The position numbers and the translations under genes were made by a program. DNA of 64,000 nucleotides from JBDTCO01 sp039923495 (GTDB lineage: Bacteria > Myxococcota_A > Polyangia > Palsa-1104), in NCBI GenBank assembly GCA_039923495.1, contig JBDTCO010000228.1, forward strand, positions 8,134 to 72,133. The letters run 5' to 3'. The notes beneath the pieces are model-generated. The model was given only the letters and a program-made list of their open reading frames with translations, was not told where the DNA came from and did no database searches. Positions 60,338 through 64,000 of this stretch are shown in pieces (the first letter of the stretch is position 1; every line of letters starts with the position of its first letter).

Positions 60338-60967
60338 CTAGGCGATCTTCTTCTTGTCGTCGTCGTAGCGCTTGCGAAGAAGGTCGATGACCTGCTCCGC
60401 ACGGCGGAACTTGTTGGCGACCTGCTCCTCGGTGACCGTGTAGTTGGTCTGGAACGCGAGACCCTCGTCGTAGAAGAACGTGGCGATCTCCTCGTCGTCG
60501 ACGGCCTGGGCGGCCTTCTTACCCTTGAGGCTGAGCTTGCCGAACCCGGCGACCTTGCCGGAGAGCCACGGCCACAGATCACCGAGCACGCTCGAGAACA
60601 GCTTCAGATCCTCGGGGAGGCGCGCGTACAGCTCGTCGAAGCGCCTGCGAAACTCGACCGCGCCCTCGCTGTCGCCTTCGCCCACCTTGTCGAGCGCCAT
60701 GCGCACGAAGAGCACGTCGTCGACGTAGCGGAGCGGACCGGGCTCGCCTTCCTGCGGCAGCATCGTATGCACGACCGTGCACGCAGCCATGAGGCGGATC
60801 GGCTTCTCGAGATCGGGGTCCGTCACCGCCTCTTGAAGGATCTTCAGATCGTACGGAAGAGAGACGAGATACTCGGACAACCTCTCGACAAAAGTGGACT
60901 CGACCCCCGCGACGGACATTGTCGAGTTCATACCGGCCGCGTGTGAAATGATCAAGTCGCGCGGCAT
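60338..60967 (-). CDS. DUF1232/YkvA-like protein
   Basis: 209 aa from ATG 60967, preceded by GAGGA; ATG 60931 or 60919 are alternatives. The central part, LKILQEAVTDPDLEKPIRLM to PGPLRYVDDVLFVRMALDKV, recalls DUF1232 (YkvA), where helix-turn-helix regions surround a PxDxIPD-like loop; here that loop reads MLPQEGEPGPLRYVDD. Not obviously membrane-bound. C-terminal helical region ends LLRKRYDDDKKKIA. It diverges from the 60987 gene by 19 nt. Confidence 0.5.
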   Translation of the reverse strand: MPRDLIISHAAGMNSTMSVAGVESTFVERLSEYLVSLPYDLKILQEAVTDPDLEKPIRLMAACTVVHTMLPQEGEPGPLRYVDDVLFVRMALDKVGEGDSEGAVEFRRRFDELYARLPEDLKLFSSVLGDLWPWLSGKVAGFGKLSLKGKKAAQAVDDEEIATFFYDEGLAFQTNYTVTEEQVANKFRRAEQVIDLLRKRYDDDKKKIA

Positions 60968-60986
60968 GCTATCCTCATCGGGCCCG

Positions 60987-61811
60987 ATGAAACCTCGTTC
61001 TCCGGTCCTCGGCTACAACCACAACCTCCGCTACGCGGCGCGCGTGTGGCATGTGCAAACCGAGGATTCGGGCGTGCAGAACCCGCACATCTTCACGCAC
61101 CTCTTCAGCGAAGGCACGATCATCGCCAGCAAGAAGACGGACTACGACGCCGCGTCCGACGTGCCCGTCGTGCAGAAGCTGATGCAGACGCAGCACAAGA
61201 CGATGATGCGCGACCTCAAGGCCGGCGTCTTCGACGAGAAGATCGAGAAGTACTACGGCCCGATCGTGCGCGACGTCGACACGGACCCGGCCATCCCCGC
61301 GCAGCCCGCCCCGGCTGTTGCAGCACCGCCGCCTCGCGAGCGTTCCGAGACGATCCCCCAGCTGCAGCACGTCGCACCGCCGCCCGCGCCATCACCGCCG
61401 CCCGTCGTGCGCTCGGTGCCGGGTGTCCTCCCGGCGCGATCACGTCAGGCGAGCCTCACGCCCGCGCGTCCCTCCGTTTCGGTGCACGCGCGCTCGAACC
61501 CAGCTTCGCCGCCGCCGACCATCGGCTCGCGCGCGCAGCAGCGCACCGCGCCACCGACCATCGGCTCGAGCCGCTCGGGCGTGATGCCCGCGATGCGTCC
61601 TGTGGCGCACGGGGGCGTCGTGTCGCGACCGTCGGTGATCGTCGGTGGGGGTGGCAACAAGGAGCCCAGCAAGAAGAAGGGCGAGTCGGTCGAGTTCTGG
61701 AAGTCGAACGAGCGTCGTGACCCCGCGACGTTCGGCGAGAACCTCATCTCCGAGCGCTCTCTCGACGAGGTCATCCTCGCGTACCTCTCCGAGGATGCGC
61801 CGAAGAAGTAG
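60987..61811 (+). CDS. Protein with conserved N- and C-ends and Pro-rich linker
   Basis: 274 aa from ATG 60987. N-terminal ~100 residues: PVLGYNHNLRYAARVWHVQT, EDSGVQNPHIFTHLFSEGTI, HKTMMRDLKAGVFDEKIEKY. A Pro/Ala/Ser-rich linker (about 100-220) with a repeated PPTIGS unit follows, then a short C-terminal block ERRDPATFGENLISERSLDE and VILAYLSEDAPKK. No export signal. I do not recognise a named family. Confidence 0.55.
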   Translation: MKPRSPVLGYNHNLRYAARVWHVQTEDSGVQNPHIFTHLFSEGTIIASKKTDYDAASDVPVVQKLMQTQHKTMMRDLKAGVFDEKIEKYYGPIVRDVDTDPAIPAQPAPAVAAPPPRERSETIPQLQHVAPPPAPSPPPVVRSVPGVLPARSRQASLTPARPSVSVHARSNPASPPPTIGSRAQQRTAPPTIGSSRSGVMPAMRPVAHGGVVSRPSVIVGGGGNKEPSKKKGESVEFWKSNERRDPATFGENLISERSLDEVILAYLSEDAPKK

Positions 61812-61866
61812 GCCTTTTGCAACTGGACGCCGGGCGATTCGCATCAGAGGCAACAGCGGAGTGACG

Positions 61867-62145
61867 ATGGACATCAAGATCTACACCACCACGTACTGCA
61901 GCTACTGTCGCGCCGCGAAGCAGCTTCTCCAGGAGCGCAAGCTGCCGTTCACCGAGGTGGACTGCTCGAACGACGCGGCGACGCGCGAGCGCCTCGTGAA
62001 TGAGACCGGTCGTCGCACCGTCCCGCAGATCTACCTCGACGGGGTTCCGGTCGGTGGCTTCGACGATCTCAACGCGCTCGATCGCAAGGGCGACCTCGCG
62101 AAGATCGCGGCCGGCGAGCAGAAGCCGCAGTCGATCGCCAGCTAG
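61867..62145 (+). CDS. Glutaredoxin (dithiol)
   Basis: 92 aa from ATG 61867. Active site YCSYC (CSYC at residues 11-14) with IYTTTY before it; cis-Pro TVPQIYLDG and GGFDDLNALD motif are present. Glutathione-dependent disulfide reductase of the cytosol. Confidence 0.93.
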   Translation: MDIKIYTTTYCSYCRAAKQLLQERKLPFTEVDCSNDAATRERLVNETGRRTVPQIYLDGVPVGGFDDLNALDRKGDLAKIAAGEQKPQSIAS

Positions 62146-62166
62146 CGTCGGCGGCGCGGCGCCTGG

Positions 62167-63699
62167 CTACGAGTCCGCGACCTTCCAGGTCGTGCCACGC
62201 GGCGTGTCCATGATCTCGACGCCGAGCGCGCGCAGCTCCTCGCGCACCTGATCGGCGGCTGCAAAGTCCTTGCGCTTGCGCGCCTCGTTGCGCGCCTCGA
62301 TGCGCGCCTCCACGACGGCGCTGTCGATGCCGCGCGCCTCGCTGCGACGCCCACGGTGCTCCGCGAGCCACAGCGCCGGATCGGTCTCCAGCACGCCGAG
62401 GATCGCGGCGGCCTCCGACAGCTCGCGACGCAGCCGCTCGAGCGAGCGACGACGTACATCCTTCGCGGCGTCCACCTTGCCATCGAGGATCCGGTTCGTG
62501 AGCGTCAGCGCCTCGCCGAGGTACGCGAACGCCTGCGCGGAGTTGAAGTCATCGTCGAGCGCGAGCTTCAGCCGCTCGAGCCACCCCGGCGCCTCCCCTG
62601 CTTCGAGCGTGACGCCATCCCCTGCCGGCTTTCCGACGGCGAGTTGCTCGCCGAGGCGAGCGAGCGTCTCGTACGCGTACGCGCAGCGCCGCTCGGCGTC
62701 CTCGAGCCCAGGGAAGCGCAGGGGCGCCGCGTCGCCTTCCCCGTCGGGGACGACGTCGAAGCTCACCGGGCTCGCGTAGCTCGACGCGAGCAGGAACCAG
62801 CGCAGCGTCTCGCCGCCGTGCCGCTCGAAGAGGACCGAGAGCCGGAACGCGCGCTCGAAGAGCACCTTGGCAGCCTCGTCGGACTTGGAGATCTTCGCGC
62901 CGTTGAAGTTGACGAAGCCGTTGTGGATCCAGCGCTTAGCGAACGTGCCCGGACCGCGCGCGCCCTGCGACTGCGCGAGCTCGTTCTCGTGGTGCGGGAA
63001 GATCAGATCGACGCCGCCACCGTGCAGATCGAACGTCTCGCCGAGCAGCTTCTCGGCCATCGCCGAGCACTCGATGTGCCAGCCTGGGCGACCGTGGCCC
63101 CACGGCGAGTCCCACGAGGGCTCGCCCGGCTTGGCGGCCTTCCACAGCGCGAAGTCGAGCGGACCGCGCTTCTTGTCGCTCACGTCGACGCGCGCGCCGG
63201 CCTGCAGCTCGTCGAGCGGCTGGTGCGAGAGCTGGCCGTACTCGGCGAACTTGTCGACGGAGAAGTACACGTCGCCCTCGCTCGCGTACGCCGCGCCCTT
63301 CTGCACGAGTGTCGTGATGAAGTCGACGATGTCGGTGATGAAGTCGGTGACCTTCGGCTGGTGCGACGGCTCCTGGCACCCGAGGCGACGTGCGTCCTCC
63401 TGGAAGATCGTCGTGAAGCGCGCGGCGAGCTCCGTCGGCGTCTCGCCGAGCTCGGCGGCGCGGCGGATGATCTTGTCGTCGACGTCGGTGATGTTGCGGA
63501 CGTACGTGACGCGGTAGCCGCGCGCGCGCAGGTGACGCGCGACCAGATCGTACGTGACGAGCGGGCGCGCATTACCGAGGTGCAGGTGGCCGTACACCGT
63601 CGGACCGCAGGCGTAGAGGCCAACGTGACCGGGCTCGACGGGGACGAGATCGACCTTCTTGCGGAGGAGCGTGTCAGCGACGCGGATCGTGGGGAGCAT
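62167..63699 (-). CDS. cysS: Cysteinyl-tRNA synthetase
   Basis: 510 aa from ATG 63699. Class I motifs: YACGPTVYGHLHLGNARPL (HIGH as HLGN, about 40-43) and AKISKSDEA (KMSKS, about 268-272). Zinc ligands are consistent: Cys31, then HGGGVDLIFPHHENELAQSQ. The DALR and anticodon-binding C-terminal region is complete. Charges tRNA-Cys. Confidence 0.97.
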   Translation of the reverse strand: MLPTIRVADTLLRKKVDLVPVEPGHVGLYACGPTVYGHLHLGNARPLVTYDLVARHLRARGYRVTYVRNITDVDDKIIRRAAELGETPTELAARFTTIFQEDARRLGCQEPSHQPKVTDFITDIVDFITTLVQKGAAYASEGDVYFSVDKFAEYGQLSHQPLDELQAGARVDVSDKKRGPLDFALWKAAKPGEPSWDSPWGHGRPGWHIECSAMAEKLLGETFDLHGGGVDLIFPHHENELAQSQGARGPGTFAKRWIHNGFVNFNGAKISKSDEAAKVLFERAFRLSVLFERHGGETLRWFLLASSYASPVSFDVVPDGEGDAAPLRFPGLEDAERRCAYAYETLARLGEQLAVGKPAGDGVTLEAGEAPGWLERLKLALDDDFNSAQAFAYLGEALTLTNRILDGKVDAAKDVRRRSLERLRRELSEAAAILGVLETDPALWLAEHRGRRSEARGIDSAVVEARIEARNEARKRKDFAAADQVREELRALGVEIMDTPRGTTWKVADS

Positions 63700-63779
63700 G
63701 GGCCTGCTGTTCCTTGCGCCCGGAGGGCGAGACCATGCCTCGGGAAGCGGCCTCGTCCGGCCGGCTCGGTCAGCTAAGC

Positions 63780-64000
63780 TCAGCTACGGCGCGGGCGAAA
63801 AAGGTACCACACGTTCCAGCCTGCCAGGACGAGCATGAGCCCCGCGACGAGCAGCGTCCATGTGAACGCGGCAGGCGACTCGCCCTCGGTGAGCACGAGC
63901 GCATCGCTGCCAAAAGTCAGCGGCTCCTCGATGTGGACCTCGCTCACGGCGTCCCAGTCGGAGATGGCGAGCGTGCCGAGCGGCGAGCGACGTGTCTTCG
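63780..64000 (-). CDS. C-terminal end of a membrane protein (partial)
   Basis: The minus strand is open from the window edge to TGA 63780-63782, giving at least 73 residues: LAISDWDAVSEVHIEEPLTF, then one membrane segment (FTWTLLVAGLMLVLAGWNVW) and a short basic tail RPRRS. Likely a single-pass protein with its main part beyond the window. Confidence 0.65.
   Translation of the reverse strand, partial: KTRRSPLGTLAISDWDAVSEVHIEEPLTFGSDALVLTEGESPAAFTWTLLVAGLMLVLAGWNVWYLFRPRRS

Overview
The window is high-GC, gene-dense DNA with strong third-position G/C. It most resembles the phylum Myxococcota, probably class Polyangia. The evidence is a tandem AgmX-type protein (13450-14106), many lipoproteins with Asp-rich spacers after the lipobox, a sulfatase-modifying-factor lipoprotein paired with a TPR/one-TM protein (31608-33556), 45-residue six-Cys repeats (43917-46496 and 22322-24481), a chromosomal SctV/FlhA homologue beside an MCP-like protein, and many GTG/TTG starts with TGATG or GTGA overlaps. 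The placement is inferred from family content; no rRNA or other phylogenetic marker was used.

Layout. 1-7.2 kb holds envelope proteins: a holin/DUF3618-type pair, a multi-pass GT-C-like protein, a sterol-desaturase-type di-iron protein, a three-gene operon with two SPFH proteins, and a zinc ribbon plus lipoprotein. 7.4-13.3 kb is an alpha-glucan module of two secreted GH13 enzymes and an MFS sugar transporter, all overlapping, convergent with a DUF4380-like gene. 13.4-20.5 kb carries an AgmX-like protein, a two-domain M16 lipoprotein peptidase, a large Cys-rich lipoprotein and a degenerate GDPD-like lipoprotein.

20.56-31.43 kb is the most unusual part: a decayed integrative island. The 3' part of an intact tRNA-Arg(TCT) gene at 31360-31433 recurs as a 44-bp direct repeat (2 mismatches) at 20563-20606, in the orientation expected when an element has inserted into a tRNA 3' end. 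Between the repeats lie a broken tyrosine recombinase, an IS21 istB scrap, an IS3 remnant that interrupts a GumN/TraB gene, relics of hutF and hutD, a nonsense-interrupted gene, an excisionase-like gene with a disturbed start, and intact cargo (a metzincin with FG-GAP-type repeats, a patatin phospholipase, an RHH-like protein and small unknowns).

31.6-51.7 kb is ordinary chromosome: a TPR/FGE lipoprotein pair, an AcuI-type reductase, an enoyl-CoA hydratase with an acyl-CoA-binding protein, an amidohydrolase, an OYE with a flavin reductase, Dps, a YeiH-type transporter divergent from a LysR regulator over a perfect palindrome, a Baeyer-Villiger-type monooxygenase, a lipoprotein with eight Cys repeats, an MFS protein, MurA and small zinc-binding proteins.

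51.7-64 kb has a ClpX-like ATPase without the zinc-binding domain, divergent from an overlapping sctV/MCP-like pair; then a Bax inhibitor-1 protein, an HD protein resembling only the C-terminal half of tRNA nucleotidyltransferases, MurI, a DUF1232-like protein, a Pro-rich protein, glutaredoxin, CysS and the C-terminus of a membrane protein that leaves the window. No CRISPR array, rRNA, phage structural gene or replication origin was seen. No gene-free stretch exceeds about 300 bases outside the degenerate parts of the island.
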